From: CBETVX01 sp965539935 | GTDB lineage: Bacteria > Bacillota > Clostridia > Peptostreptococcales > Caminicellaceae | NCBI GenBank assembly: GCA_965539935.1 | Contig: CBETVX010000052.1 | Coordinates: 1 to 21,075 of the forward strand | Direction of reading: 5' to 3' | DNA length: 21,075 bases | Part shown: positions 1 to 7,246 of the stretch, piece after piece | Layout of the letters: the number at the start of each line of letters is the position of its first letter | How positions within the stretch are numbered: the stretch's first letter is position 1 | Program-made: the position numbers and the translations under genes | Notes under the pieces: generated by a model | Seen by the model: only the letters and a program-made list of their open reading frames with translations | The model's database searches: none | What the model was told of the DNA's origin: nothing

Positions 1-704
1 TTAAAAATATAATAAAGGGTTCTCCTATTGATATTTTTGTTATAGGGGATGTGGATAAGGATAAGGTAGTAGAATTGATAAAAAATAATCTTGTAATAAA
101 GCGGGATAAGATAGTAGATATCCCTAGGGAAAGTATACATAAGAGCATAGAAGAAGTTAAATTCTTTGAGGACAATTTAAATGTTAATCAAGGAAAATTA
201 ACTTTAGGATACAGAACTAATGTACCTTATGAAAGTGACCTATACGAAAGTTCAATATTATTTTCAAATATACTTGGTGGAGGGCCTAACTCTAAATTAT
301 TTAAAAATGTTAGAGAAAAGGAAAGTCTTTGCTATTATATATTTTCTAGGGTTGAGAAATTTAAATCATTGATGCTTGTTAGTAGTGGTATAGAGTTTCA
401 AAACTTTGAAAAAACAAAGAATCTTATTATTGAAAATGTAGAATCTATGAAAAAAGGAGATTTTACTGAGGATGATATTGAAATAGCAAAAAAATCAATT
501 ATAACATCTATCAGATCATTAAGCGACGCTCCTAATATGCTAATGGATTTCTACTTTGCACAAGTTCTTAGTGATGTGCCAGAGGATATAGAAGGTATAA
601 TAGAAAAAATAAATAGGGTTACAAAGGATTCTATTATTGAGGCAGGAAAGAAATTTGAACTAGATTCCATATATTTTCTAAATCATAAAGGGGAGGGAAA
701 ATAA
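1..704 (+). CDS. yfmF: M16 peptidase-like protein, YfmF type (5' end outside window)
   Basis: The reading frame is open from base 3 to the TAA at 702-704, so the gene enters from the left edge and the GTG at 51 is internal. Residues before it (SPIDIFVIGDVD) match the strand that closes the first M16 domain, so what remains is roughly the C-terminal half. The visible part has the M16 C-terminal signature near 280-350: a GGGPNSKLF loop followed by NVREKESLCYY. YfmF-type proteins are normally the non-catalytic partner of a YfmH-type peptidase; the catalytic HxxEH region would lie upstream and cannot be checked. The stop codon abuts the GTG of the next gene, consistent with co-translation as a pair. 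In Bacillus subtilis the equivalent genes (ymfF/ymfH) have been linked to elongation factor P modification; applying that here is inference. Confidence 0.85.
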   Translation, partial: KNIIKGSPIDIFVIGDVDKDKVVELIKNNLVIKRDKIVDIPRESIHKSIEEVKFFEDNLNVNQGKLTLGYRTNVPYESDLYESSILFSNILGGGPNSKLFKNVREKESLCYYIFSRVEKFKSLMLVSSGIEFQNFEKTKNLIIENVESMKKGDFTEDDIEIAKKSIITSIRSLSDAPNMLMDFYFAQVLSDVPEDIEGIIEKINRVTKDSIIEAGKKFELDSIYFLNHKGEGK

Positions 705-1994
705 GTGAAAACTGAAGAAATGTATAGTTCGATTTTAGGTGAAAGGATGCATTATAAAAAGCTTGATAATGGCCTTGAGATTTTCATTATTCCCAAGCCA
801 GGATATACAAAGAAATATGCAATATTTGGAACCAATTATGGATCCATTGACAATAAATTTAAACTAGTTAATGAAGATAGAATCGTTGAAGTGCCTGAAG
901 GTATTGCCCACTTTCTAGAACATAAATTGTTTGAAAGTGAGGAAGGGGGAGTTTTCAACAAGTTTTCTAAATTAGGTTCTAGTGTAAATGCCTATACAAA
1001 TTTTAATTCAACTTGCTACCTTTTTTCATGCACAGATAGATTCTATGAAAATCTAAGTATATTAATAGATTTTGTACAATCCCCCTATCTTACTGATGAG
1101 AATGTGGAAAAGGAAAAGGGTATAATTGAACAAGAAATACGAATGTATGAAGATAATCCCCAATGGAAAGTATTTTTTAATGGACTAAGATGCCTATATA
1201 AAAATCATCCAGTAAAGATTGACATTGCAGGAACAGTGGAAAGCATAAGAAAAATTACTAAGGAAGATTTATTAACTTGCTATAATAGTTTTTACGTTCC
1301 TAAAAATATGACGGTATTTATTGTAGGGGATGTGGATATTGATAGAACTATAAAGGAAATAGAAAAGAATTTAAAGGATGAATATAAAAATACAAAAACT
1401 CAGGTAGAACGGATATTGCCTAAAGAACCTGAAGAGATTGTAAAAAGTAAATGGGTTGAAAATTTATCTGTATCAATTCCTTTATTTAATATTGCCTTTA
1501 AAGATATTGACACTAATCTAGAAAATAGAGATTTACTAAAAAAGGATATAGAAATAAAACTATTGCTTGATATGGTATTTGGAAGAAGTTCAAGACTATT
1601 TAGGGATTTATATGATAAAGGGCTTATTAACGATAATTTTGAACATGAGTATACCTTTGATAAGAGTTATGGTCATTCCATTATTGGTGGAGAATCAAAG
1701 GATCCAGATAAGGTATATGAGTACGTAATTGAAGAGATTAAAAGGCTCAAAGAAGAAGGGTTAAGTAAGGAAGATTTTGAGAGAATTAAAAGAAAATCCA
1801 TAGGTGAACATTTAAGTGCATTTAATTCAGTGGAATTTATAGCTAATACCTTTACTGCCTATTATTTTAGGGGAATTAATTTGTTAGATTATATAGAGAT
1901 TTTAAATGAAATAAAGTATGATGATATTGTTCAGAGGTTTGAAAAACATTTTGATTTAGATAGGTCTATAATTTCAATAGTTAAACCCCATTAA
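705..1994 (+). CDS. yfmH: M16 zinc peptidase, YfmH type
   Basis: A 429-residue cytoplasmic protein of the pitrilysin/M16 family. The inverted zinc motif HFLEH is at residues 69-73, with the downstream acidic segment IIEQEIRMYEDNP near 145, which supplies the third zinc ligand in the family. The C-terminal half carries a second M16 fold with the FGRSSRLFRDLYDKGL segment. It therefore looks catalytically competent, unlike its upstream partner. GTG is chosen as start because it directly follows the upstream TAA and a purine-rich GGGGAGGG site (690-697) precedes it. M16 pairs of this kind usually form a heterodimer. Database names connect the family to EF-P 5-aminopentanol modification in Bacillus; no EF-P gene is visible here, so the exact substrate is unknown. 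Confidence 0.88.
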   Translation: MKTEEMYSSILGERMHYKKLDNGLEIFIIPKPGYTKKYAIFGTNYGSIDNKFKLVNEDRIVEVPEGIAHFLEHKLFESEEGGVFNKFSKLGSSVNAYTNFNSTCYLFSCTDRFYENLSILIDFVQSPYLTDENVEKEKGIIEQEIRMYEDNPQWKVFFNGLRCLYKNHPVKIDIAGTVESIRKITKEDLLTCYNSFYVPKNMTVFIVGDVDIDRTIKEIEKNLKDEYKNTKTQVERILPKEPEEIVKSKWVENLSVSIPLFNIAFKDIDTNLENRDLLKKDIEIKLLLDMVFGRSSRLFRDLYDKGLINDNFEHEYTFDKSYGHSIIGGESKDPDKVYEYVIEEIKRLKEEGLSKEDFERIKRKSIGEHLSAFNSVEFIANTFTAYYFRGINLLDYIEILNEIKYDDIVQRFEKHFDLDRSIISIVKPH

Positions 1995-2023
1995 TTGACT
2001 TAATTTAATAGTAGAATTATAAT
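1995..2023 (+). promoter_or_regulatory. sigma-A promoter upstream of lgt
   Basis: TTGACT (1995-2000) and a perfect TATAAT (2018-2023) are separated by 17 bp. The -35 begins one base after the yfmH stop codon, so lgt has its own promoter even though it is only 80 bp from yfmH. Expected transcription start is near 2030. Confidence 0.75.
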
Positions 2024-2025
2024 AA

Positions 2026-2055
2026 TATTGGTTGTCTTTCATAGGGCAACCAATA
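2026..2055 (+). terminator. hairpin between yfmH and lgt, weak terminator or lgt leader
   Basis: TATTGGTTGTC (2026-2036) pairs with GGCAACCAATA (2045-2055): 11 bp including one G-U, with an 8-base loop. It is followed only by TAATTTT, a poor U-tract. For transcripts reading in from yfmH it may act as a weak terminator. For transcripts from the promoter at 1995-2023 it would form the extreme 5' end, with part of the left arm lost. Confidence 0.5.
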
Positions 2056-2074
2056 ATTTTAAGGAGTGAGGACC

Positions 2075-2818
2075 TTGAATCCAGTAGCATTTGAAGTGTT
2101 TGGAATTTCAGTACGTTGGTATGGTATATTAATATCCCTTGGAATGTTAATAGGAACAATACTAGCCCTTAGAGAGGCCAAAAGACTTGGGTTAGATGAG
2201 AATAAAATTATTGACTTAATCTTATTTGCAATTCCATCAGCCATAATTGGAGCTAGAACATATTATGTTATTTTTAATTTAGACTATTATAAAGGCGATA
2301 TATTGAAGATGATCAATATTAGAGAAGGTGGGTTAGCCATCCATGGAGGCGTTATTGCTGGTGTAATAGTTGGTTATTTCTTTACTAAATATCATAAGTT
2401 GAGTTTTTGGCAGATAGCTGATATTATAGCTCCTAGTTTAATATTAGGACAAGCCATTGGTAGATGGGGAAACTTCATAAACCAAGAAGCCTATGGTACA
2501 CCTACCGATTTACCTTGGGCCATTAATGTAAATGGTGTAAATGTACATCCAACCTTTTTATATGAGTCCATATGGAATTTTTGTATTTTTATATTTTTAA
2601 TGAAATATAGAAAAAGCAAGAAATTTAATGGGGAATTATTTTATTTATATTTAGTATTATATTCAACAGGAAGGTTCTTTATTGAAGGCCTTAGAATAGA
2701 TAGTTTGATGTTGGGACCCTTTAGAGTTGCACAGCTATTGAGTTTAACCTTAATAATAGTATTTACATATCTCATAATAAGAAAACGAAAAAAGGGAATG
2801 AAAAAGGATATAATGTAA
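2075..2818 (+). CDS. lgt: prolipoprotein diacylglyceryl transferase Lgt
   Basis: Integral membrane enzyme that transfers diacylglycerol from phosphatidylglycerol to the lipobox cysteine of prolipoproteins, the first step of lipoprotein maturation. At 247 residues it is a typical Firmicute length. It shows the Lgt signature RWGNFINQEAYG (residues 130-141, with the conserved Arg and Asn), an HGG motif near residue 90 and about seven hydrophobic membrane segments. The TTG at 2075 is chosen over the upstream GTG at 2066 because AAGGAG (2061-2066) overlaps that GTG and lies 8 bases before the TTG; the protein then begins MNPVAFEVFG, as family members do. It is transcribed from its own promoter and has no obvious terminator of its own. 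Confidence 0.95.
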   Translation: MNPVAFEVFGISVRWYGILISLGMLIGTILALREAKRLGLDENKIIDLILFAIPSAIIGARTYYVIFNLDYYKGDILKMINIREGGLAIHGGVIAGVIVGYFFTKYHKLSFWQIADIIAPSLILGQAIGRWGNFINQEAYGTPTDLPWAINVNGVNVHPTFLYESIWNFCIFIFLMKYRKSKKFNGELFYLYLVLYSTGRFFIEGLRIDSLMLGPFRVAQLLSLTLIIVFTYLIIRKRKKGMKKDIM

Positions 2819-2823
2819 TAAAA

Positions 2824-2851
2824 TTGAAACATTATTGTAATAATGTATAAA
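2824..2851 (+). promoter_or_regulatory. candidate upstream promoter of the Spo0E-like gene
   Basis: TTGAAA (2824-2829) and TATAAA (2846-2851), each 5 of 6 to the sigma-A consensus, are separated by 16 bp. The spacer is almost entirely the inverted repeat at 2829-2846. Expected start near 2858, inside the -35 of the next promoter. Confidence 0.45.
2829..2846. repeat. 18-bp inverted repeat in promoter spacer, possible operator
   Basis: ACATTATTGTAATAATGT has perfect 8-bp arms around a central GT. The 2-base centre is too tight for an RNA hairpin, so it reads better as a site for a dimeric DNA-binding protein. It lies between the -35 and -10 of the upstream promoter and just before the second -35. 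No regulator can be named from the sequence. Confidence 0.4.
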
Positions 2852-2880
2852 TTGACAAATTGTGGCATGTGTATTATCAT
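2852..2880 (+). promoter_or_regulatory. sigma-A promoter of the Spo0E-like gene
   Basis: A perfect TTGACA (2852-2857) and TATCAT (2875-2880, 5 of 6) with 17-bp spacing. The expected start near 2887 leaves a leader of about 36 bases containing the GAGGTG ribosome site. Confidence 0.65.
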
Positions 2881-2922
2881 TTTTACAAAGACTTTTTTTC
2901 TACTATTATTTGAGGTGATAAT

Positions 2923-3075
2923 ATGTCAAAAAATATTGATTATAAAGAGGAAATAATAGATCTTCAAAATAAGTTGAAAGTGTTAAATGAGAATTGTTGC
3001 AATTTGTCAGAAGTATTTAAATTAAGTGATAAAATTGATTTATTGGTTTCTATAAAGCAAAACCCAGAAAATTAA
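2923..3075 (+). CDS. small Spo0E-like protein (putative Spo0A~P phosphatase)
   Basis: A 50-residue protein (MSKNIDYKEE...) starting at ATG 2923, with GAGGTG at 2912-2917. It has the two-helix layout of the Spo0E family: a first amphipathic helix (EEIIDLQNKLKVLNE, about residues 8-23), a short turn (NCCN), and a second helix with SEVFKLSDKIDLLV (about 29-42). The last segment aligns with the family's SQELD phosphatase signature as SDKID: the Ser and final Asp are kept, the Gln-Glu is not. Spo0E-type proteins dephosphorylate Spo0A~P and delay sporulation in Bacillus. Here the call rests on size, helix pattern and this motif only; the altered signature means activity is uncertain. It forms its own unit, with promoter(s) at 2824-2880 and a strong terminator at 3100-3135. 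Confidence 0.62.
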   Translation: MSKNIDYKEEIIDLQNKLKVLNENCCNLSEVFKLSDKIDLLVSIKQNPEN

Positions 3076-3099
3076 TATATAAATGAGATGATTAGATTG

Positions 3100-3135
3100 A
3101 AAACTTCCAATAGAAATATTGGAAGTTTTTATTTT
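3100..3135 (+). terminator. intrinsic terminator after the Spo0E-like gene
   Basis: A perfect 13-bp stem, AAAACTTCCAATA (3100-3112) with TATTGGAAGTTTT (3117-3129), closes a GAAA tetraloop and runs into TTTTTATTTTT. It separates the lgt/Spo0E-like region from mraZ. Confidence 0.88.
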
Positions 3136-3216
3136 TATAAAAATGGGGACCTGGTGACTATAAAAAAATTTAAAAAGCAGCAGGAATAAAGAATCAAACA
3201 TAGAATTAAAGAATAA

Positions 3217-3260
3217 GTGGTTTAATGTGGGTTAATGTGGAGTAAATTCCACTATAGTGG
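3217..3260 (+). promoter_or_regulatory. MraZ-box direct repeats upstream of mraZ
   Basis: GTGG occurs at 3217, 3227 and 3237, exactly 10 bp apart within AAGTGG/AATGTGG contexts, and again in phase at 3257. In E. coli MraZ binds three TGGG-type repeats with 10-bp periodicity upstream of its own gene and represses the cluster; this array has the same geometry just before mraZ. No convincing -35/-10 pair was found between the terminator and the array, although a promoter is expected there. Confidence 0.7.
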
Positions 3261-3263
3261 AGT
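3246..3263 (+). promoter_or_regulatory. small hairpin covering the mraZ Shine-Dalgarno
   Basis: ATTCCAC (3246-3252) pairs with GTGGAGT (3257-3263) around TATA: 7 bp including one G-U, with a perfect 14-bp palindrome at its core (3248-3261). The right arm contains the GGAG ribosome site (3259-3262) of mraZ. Confidence 0.4.
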
Positions 3264-3270
3264 GGTGAAA

Positions 3271-3702
3271 ATGTTCTTTGGTGAATACTTACATACGATT
3301 GATAATAAGGGAAGAATTAATATTCCATCCAAGTTTAGAGAAAACCTTGGTAATAAGTTTTATATTACTAAAGGGCTGGATAATTGTTTGTTTGTATTTC
3401 CAGAGAGTGAATGGAAAATCTTTGAGAATAAATTAAAAGGACTACCTTTAACTAATAGAAATGCTAGGGCCTTTGTTAGACTTTTCTTTTCAGGTGCTAC
3501 AGAATGTACATTAGATAAACAAGGTAGAGTAACTTTAGCTGCTAACTTAAGAGACTATGCAGAGCTACAAAAAGAGGTGGCTATATTAGGAGTTTCTACG
3601 AGAATTGAGATATGGAGTAGAGAAAATTGGGATAATTATAATAATACTGCAAATATTAGTTATGATGAGATAGCAGAAAAGATGACAGAACTAGGAATAT
3701 AG
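3271..3702 (+). CDS. mraZ: division/cell-wall cluster transcriptional repressor MraZ
   Basis: A 143-residue protein, the usual MraZ length. It has two AbrB-like half-domains, each with the conserved strand pattern: MFFGEYLHTIDNKGRINIPSK at the N-terminus and ATECTLDKQGRVTLAANLR in the middle. The DxxGR motif occurs in both halves (NKGR, KQGR), as expected for the duplicated SpoVT/AbrB fold. MraZ is a nucleoid-associated ring-forming protein that binds repeats upstream of its own gene. A longer frame starts at ATG 3235, but that start lies in the operator repeats. ATG 3271 gives the canonical N-terminus and has GGAG at 3259-3262, 8 bases upstream. It is followed 15 bases later by rsmH, the usual pairing. 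Confidence 0.95.
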   Translation: MFFGEYLHTIDNKGRINIPSKFRENLGNKFYITKGLDNCLFVFPESEWKIFENKLKGLPLTNRNARAFVRLFFSGATECTLDKQGRVTLAANLRDYAELQKEVAILGVSTRIEIWSRENWDNYNNTANISYDEIAEKMTELGI

Positions 3703-3717
3703 AAAGAAGGTATTTGA

Positions 3718-4653
3718 ATGGTAGAGTTTAAACATGAAACAGTATTATTAAAGGAGACAGTAAAAAACTTAAAAATTAATCCTAAGGGCATATATGTTGA
3801 TGGAACTTTAGGTGGAGGAGGTCACTCTAGAGAAATAATTAAAAACCTTGAATCTAATGGACTTTTAATAGGTATAGATCAAGATAAAGAAGCTCTAAAA
3901 GCTGCTAAGGAAAGGCTGGGAGAGAGAGAAAATATAATATTTGTACATGATAATTTTTCTAATATAAAAAATGTATTAAAAAAGTTAAATATTAAAAAAA
4001 TTGATGGTATGATTTTAGATCTCGGTGTATCTTCCTATCAATTAGATAATCCAGAAAGAGGTTTTTCATATATGAATGATGCGCCTCTAGATATGCGGAT
4101 GAATAAAAGTCATGATTTTACGGCCAAAGATATTGTTAATAAATATTCTGAGGAAAAATTAGAAAAGATTATTAAAGATTATGGGGAGGAAAAATGGGCT
4201 GCAAGAATTGCAAAATTTATAGTCAATGAAAGAAAAACTAGTGAGATAAAAACAACCGGTGAGTTAGTGGAAATTATTAAGAAAGCTATTCCAGCGAATG
4301 CTAGAAGAAAAGGACCTCATCCAGCTAAAAGAACCTTTCAAGCTATTCGAATAGAAGTAAATAATGAGTTAGGAATTTTAAAAGATACGGTGGATGATAT
4401 TACTGATGTACTTAATATAGGAGGAAGAATTTGTATAATAACCTTCCATTCATTGGAAGATAGAATAATAAAAAATCAGTTTAAATATCTTAATAAAGGA
4501 TGTATATGCCCACCGGAAGTACCAGTATGCACATGTAATAAGGAATCAAAATTAAAAATTATAACAAAAAAGCCTATTTCTCCTACATCAAATGAAATTG
4601 AAAAAAATCCAAGGTCAAGAAGTGCAAAACTGAGAGTTGCCGAGAGGATTTAA
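3718..4653 (+). CDS. rsmH: 16S rRNA (cytosine(1402)-N(4))-methyltransferase RsmH
   Basis: S-adenosylmethionine-dependent methyltransferase (MraW) that modifies C1402 in the ribosomal P site. At 311 residues it is typical. Seen in order: the SAM-binding loop VDGTLGGGGHSREI (residues 27-40), the acidic ribose-binding position in GIDQDKEAL (52-60), the family block DLGVSSYQLDNPERGFSY (101-118) and the late motif TFHSLEDRIIKNQFK (242-256). Residues 262-273 hold a CxC...CxC cluster (C262, C264, C271, C273), common in Firmicute RsmH and possibly metal-binding. ATG 3718 is preceded by AGAAGG (3705-3710). Its place right after mraZ is conserved in most bacteria, though its reaction is not itself part of wall synthesis. 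Confidence 0.96.
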   Translation: MVEFKHETVLLKETVKNLKINPKGIYVDGTLGGGGHSREIIKNLESNGLLIGIDQDKEALKAAKERLGERENIIFVHDNFSNIKNVLKKLNIKKIDGMILDLGVSSYQLDNPERGFSYMNDAPLDMRMNKSHDFTAKDIVNKYSEEKLEKIIKDYGEEKWAARIAKFIVNERKTSEIKTTGELVEIIKKAIPANARRKGPHPAKRTFQAIRIEVNNELGILKDTVDDITDVLNIGGRICIITFHSLEDRIIKNQFKYLNKGCICPPEVPVCTCNKESKLKIITKKPISPTSNEIEKNPRSRSAKLRVAERI

Positions 4654-4682
4654 TGTTCTAAATCAAAAGGGGGAAGAATAAA

Positions 4683-5192
4683 TTGGTATTAGCAAAGAAG
4701 AAATATTACTATCATACTGGAGAAACAAATGAAGCATATGATAAGGAAAATAATTTTTCCAATAAAAATCTTCAGAGAAAAACCTACAAAAAATCTCATG
4801 CAAAATTAAACATTGTATTTTGTCTTGTTATTATTTCTGCAGCAATGATATTTTTATTACTAAGATATACTGAAATTACTGAAATTAGGTACAGAATAAA
4901 CAAGATTAATAATGAAATAAGTGTAATGGAAACAGAAATTCAGCACTTAAAAGCACAGTTAGACCAATTAACAAGGTCTGATATAATTGAAGAGAAAGCT
5001 GTGGAAAATTTAAATATGCAGTATCCCAAATATGAGCAAATGATATTTTTGTCATTAGAAAATGAATTTAGTACCAATTTTTCTGAGGAAGAAGAAAACT
5101 CTATTGTAGATACGAATCAAAGAGAAAATGATTATGGTTTTTTTAATGAAATAAAGAAATCCTTTCAGAAACTATATTCTCTTTTAGATTAA
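4683..5192 (+). CDS. ftsL: FtsL-like cell division protein
   Basis: A 169-residue bitopic protein with a charged N-terminal tail (1-40), one membrane segment (LNIVFCLVIISAAMIFLLL, 42-60) and a heptad-rich helix (about 65-97: RYRINKINNEISVMETEIQHLKAQL) outside the cell. That architecture and the position between rsmH and the class B PBP identify it as FtsL; sequence similarity within the family is always low. FtsL forms the FtsQ-FtsL-DivIC complex that activates septal wall synthesis. The C-terminal extension after the coiled coil is acidic and longer than in B. subtilis FtsL (about 117 residues), with no motif recognised. TTG 4683 is used as start, supported by AAAAGGGGG at 4665-4673. Confidence 0.8.
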   Translation: MVLAKKKYYYHTGETNEAYDKENNFSNKNLQRKTYKKSHAKLNIVFCLVIISAAMIFLLLRYTEITEIRYRINKINNEISVMETEIQHLKAQLDQLTRSDIIEEKAVENLNMQYPKYEQMIFLSLENEFSTNFSEEEENSIVDTNQRENDYGFFNEIKKSFQKLYSLLD

Positions 5193-5213
5193 TTTAGCTA
5201 AGGAGGATTTATT

Positions 5214-7199
5214 TTGTCAAATCCAAGTATGGTCAACAAAAAAAGATTAGTAATTGCACTTTTATCAATTTGTATTATATTTTTTCTCCTTATATTTAGA
5301 TTAGGATGGATACAAATAGTAAATGGAGAAAAACTAAGGATGAGTGCAATCCAACAACAAACAAGGGATGTTCCTATTCCGGCTAAAAGAGGCACAATTT
5401 ATGATAGAAATGGAAAGGAACTTGCTATTAGTGTAACTACATATACTGTTTGGGCTACACCTTCGGAAATTGAATCGCCCGATGTAACCGCAAAAAGTTT
5501 AGCCAACATTCTAGATGAAGAAGAAGAAATAATACTAGATAAAATCAGTAATAAAAAAACCGGATTAGTTAAAATAGCGAAATGGATTGACAAAGATAAA
5601 GCTGATCTAATTATCAAAGAAAAACTACAAGGAATAAGAATAGCAGAAGATAATAAAAGGTTTTATCCCTATGGAAATTTTGCCTCTTACGTATTAGGGC
5701 ATACAACAGATGATAATAGAGGATTAGTTGGAATAGAATTAGAATATGACAAGGTTCTAAGTGGATTGCCCGGTAGATGGATAAAAAACACTGATGCAGC
5801 TGGAAGACAACTACCCTATGGAATAGAAAAGTATTATGAGCCAGAAAATGGTTTGAATGTAATACTTACTATAGATGAAGTAATACAACATTTTGCAGAA
5901 AAAGCAGTAGAAAATGGATTGGTTAAAACAAATTCAAAGAGAATTATGGCCATAGTGATGGAGCCAAATACAGGGGATATTTTAGCAATGGCAGTTAAGC
6001 CAGACTATGACCCTAATAACCCAAGAATACCTTTAGATGAAACAGAAAGAGAAAAATATGAAAGTTTAAGTAGTGAAGAAAAACAGATACTATGGAACCA
6101 AATGTGGCGTAACCCTATTATAAGTGATACCTATGAACCAGGGTCTACTTTTAAGCTCATCACTTCTGCAGCTGGATTGGAGGAAGGGGTTGTTGAACCA
6201 GATTCTCCATTTTACAGTCCGGGATATGCTATAGTTGCAGGACAGAAAATAAAATGTTGGAGAAGTTATAGGCCCCATGGACATCAAACATTCACAGAGG
6301 GAGTACAAAACTCTTGTAATCCAGTTTTTATAGAAGTTGCTCAAAAATTAGGAATAGATAAATATTATAAATACTTGGAAGGTTTTGGATTCACTCAAAA
6401 AACCGGCATAGATTTACCCGGTGAAGGAGGACCTATTGTTCAAAATAAATCTGTAGCAGGTCCCGTTGAACTTGCTACTATGTCCTTTGGACACGGTATA
6501 TCTATTACGCCTATACAATTAATAACGGCAATTTCTGCTATTGCAAATGATGGTAAACTAATGGAACCTAGATTAGTTAAAGAACTTACTGATGATTCAG
6601 GAAATGTTATACATAGGTATGACCCAAAATTTATAAGACAAGTAATTTCAGAAAAAACATCTAAAGAATTAAGACTAATAATGGAGTCGGTAGTATCCGA
6701 TGGTTCAGGTAAAAATGCATATATACCTGGATATAGACTTGGAGGAAAAACTGGAACAGCAGAGAAAATTGTAAATGGTAGATATTCAAGTGGAGACGTT
6801 TATTCTTCCTTTGTAGCAGTGGCTCCTGTTGATAACCCTAAAGTAGCAGTCCTAGTTGTTTGTGATGAGCCCCAAGGTATACATTTTGGTAGTTTAACAG
6901 CTGCACCTATAGCTAAAGAAATAATGGAAGATACTCTTAGATATTTAGAAATAGAACCACAATATACAGAAGAAGAAAAGGAAGAATTTGAAAAAAATCA
7001 AGTTGTTATACCTGAAGTAAGAAGCTTAAAATTATATGAAGCTACTAATATATTGTCTGAAAGTAATTTGCAATATAGTACTGAGCCTATGGATATAGAA
7101 AGTAAAGATGCAGTAGTATTAGATCAATTCCCTAAGCCAGGAGAAAAAGTTTCAGAGAAATCTATTATTATTCTATATGTTGAAGAGAAGAAAGAATAA
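5214..7199 (+). CDS. spoVD: class B penicillin-binding protein, SpoVD/FtsI type with PASTA domain
   Basis: Septal D,D-transpeptidase of 661 residues. It has one N-terminal membrane anchor (about 12-32), the PBP dimerisation domain starting with AKRGTIYDRNGKELA (57-71), then the transpeptidase domain. All three active-site motifs are intact: STFK with nucleophile S311, SCN (367-369) and KTG (512-514). A single PASTA domain spans about 597-657. One PASTA repeat is the SpoVD arrangement; B. subtilis PbpB has two. As the only class B PBP in this cluster, it may serve vegetative division, spore cortex or both; the sequence cannot decide. TTG 5214 follows a strong AAGGAGG (5200-5206). It is the last gene before the murE promoter region. 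Confidence 0.92.
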   Translation: MSNPSMVNKKRLVIALLSICIIFFLLIFRLGWIQIVNGEKLRMSAIQQQTRDVPIPAKRGTIYDRNGKELAISVTTYTVWATPSEIESPDVTAKSLANILDEEEEIILDKISNKKTGLVKIAKWIDKDKADLIIKEKLQGIRIAEDNKRFYPYGNFASYVLGHTTDDNRGLVGIELEYDKVLSGLPGRWIKNTDAAGRQLPYGIEKYYEPENGLNVILTIDEVIQHFAEKAVENGLVKTNSKRIMAIVMEPNTGDILAMAVKPDYDPNNPRIPLDETEREKYESLSSEEKQILWNQMWRNPIISDTYEPGSTFKLITSAAGLEEGVVEPDSPFYSPGYAIVAGQKIKCWRSYRPHGHQTFTEGVQNSCNPVFIEVAQKLGIDKYYKYLEGFGFTQKTGIDLPGEGGPIVQNKSVAGPVELATMSFGHGISITPIQLITAISAIANDGKLMEPRLVKELTDDSGNVIHRYDPKFIRQVISEKTSKELRLIMESVVSDGSGKNAYIPGYRLGGKTGTAEKIVNGRYSSGDVYSSFVAVAPVDNPKVAVLVVCDEPQGIHFGSLTAAPIAKEIMEDTLRYLEIEPQYTEEEKEEFEKNQVVIPEVRSLKLYEATNILSESNLQYSTEPMDIESKDAVVLDQFPKPGEKVSEKSIIILYVEEKKE

Positions 7200-7203
7200 T
7201 GAG

Positions 7204-7234
7204 CTGATAAATATTTATGATAATATGGTATAAT
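7204..7234 (+). promoter_or_regulatory. extended -10 promoter upstream of murE
   Basis: TGGTATAAT (7226-7234) is a full TGnTATAAT extended -10. The best -35 is CTGATA (7204-7209, 4 of 6) at 19 bp, weak but often tolerated with an extended -10. Expected start near 7241. It can start a separate murE-to-sbp transcript inside the cluster. Confidence 0.6.
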
Positions 7235-7246
7235 AAAATTGATTTT

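Noticed and set aside
51..704. GTG at 51 as the start of the first gene
   Set aside because: The frame is open back to base 3 and the upstream residues fit an M16 domain, so the gene is cut by the window edge.
1974..2244. Reverse-strand open frames over the lgt promoter and 5' end
   Set aside because: They are antisense to lgt and its promoter, have no family features and no ribosome sites.
3141..3216. A promoter for mraZ
   Set aside because: TAGAAT (3201-3206) and TTTAAT (3221-3226) resemble a -10, but neither has an acceptable -35 at 16-18 bp, so no call was made.
3235..3270. ATG 3235 as the mraZ start
   Set aside because: It lies in the operator repeats; ATG 3271 has a good ribosome site and gives the canonical MFFGEY N-terminus.
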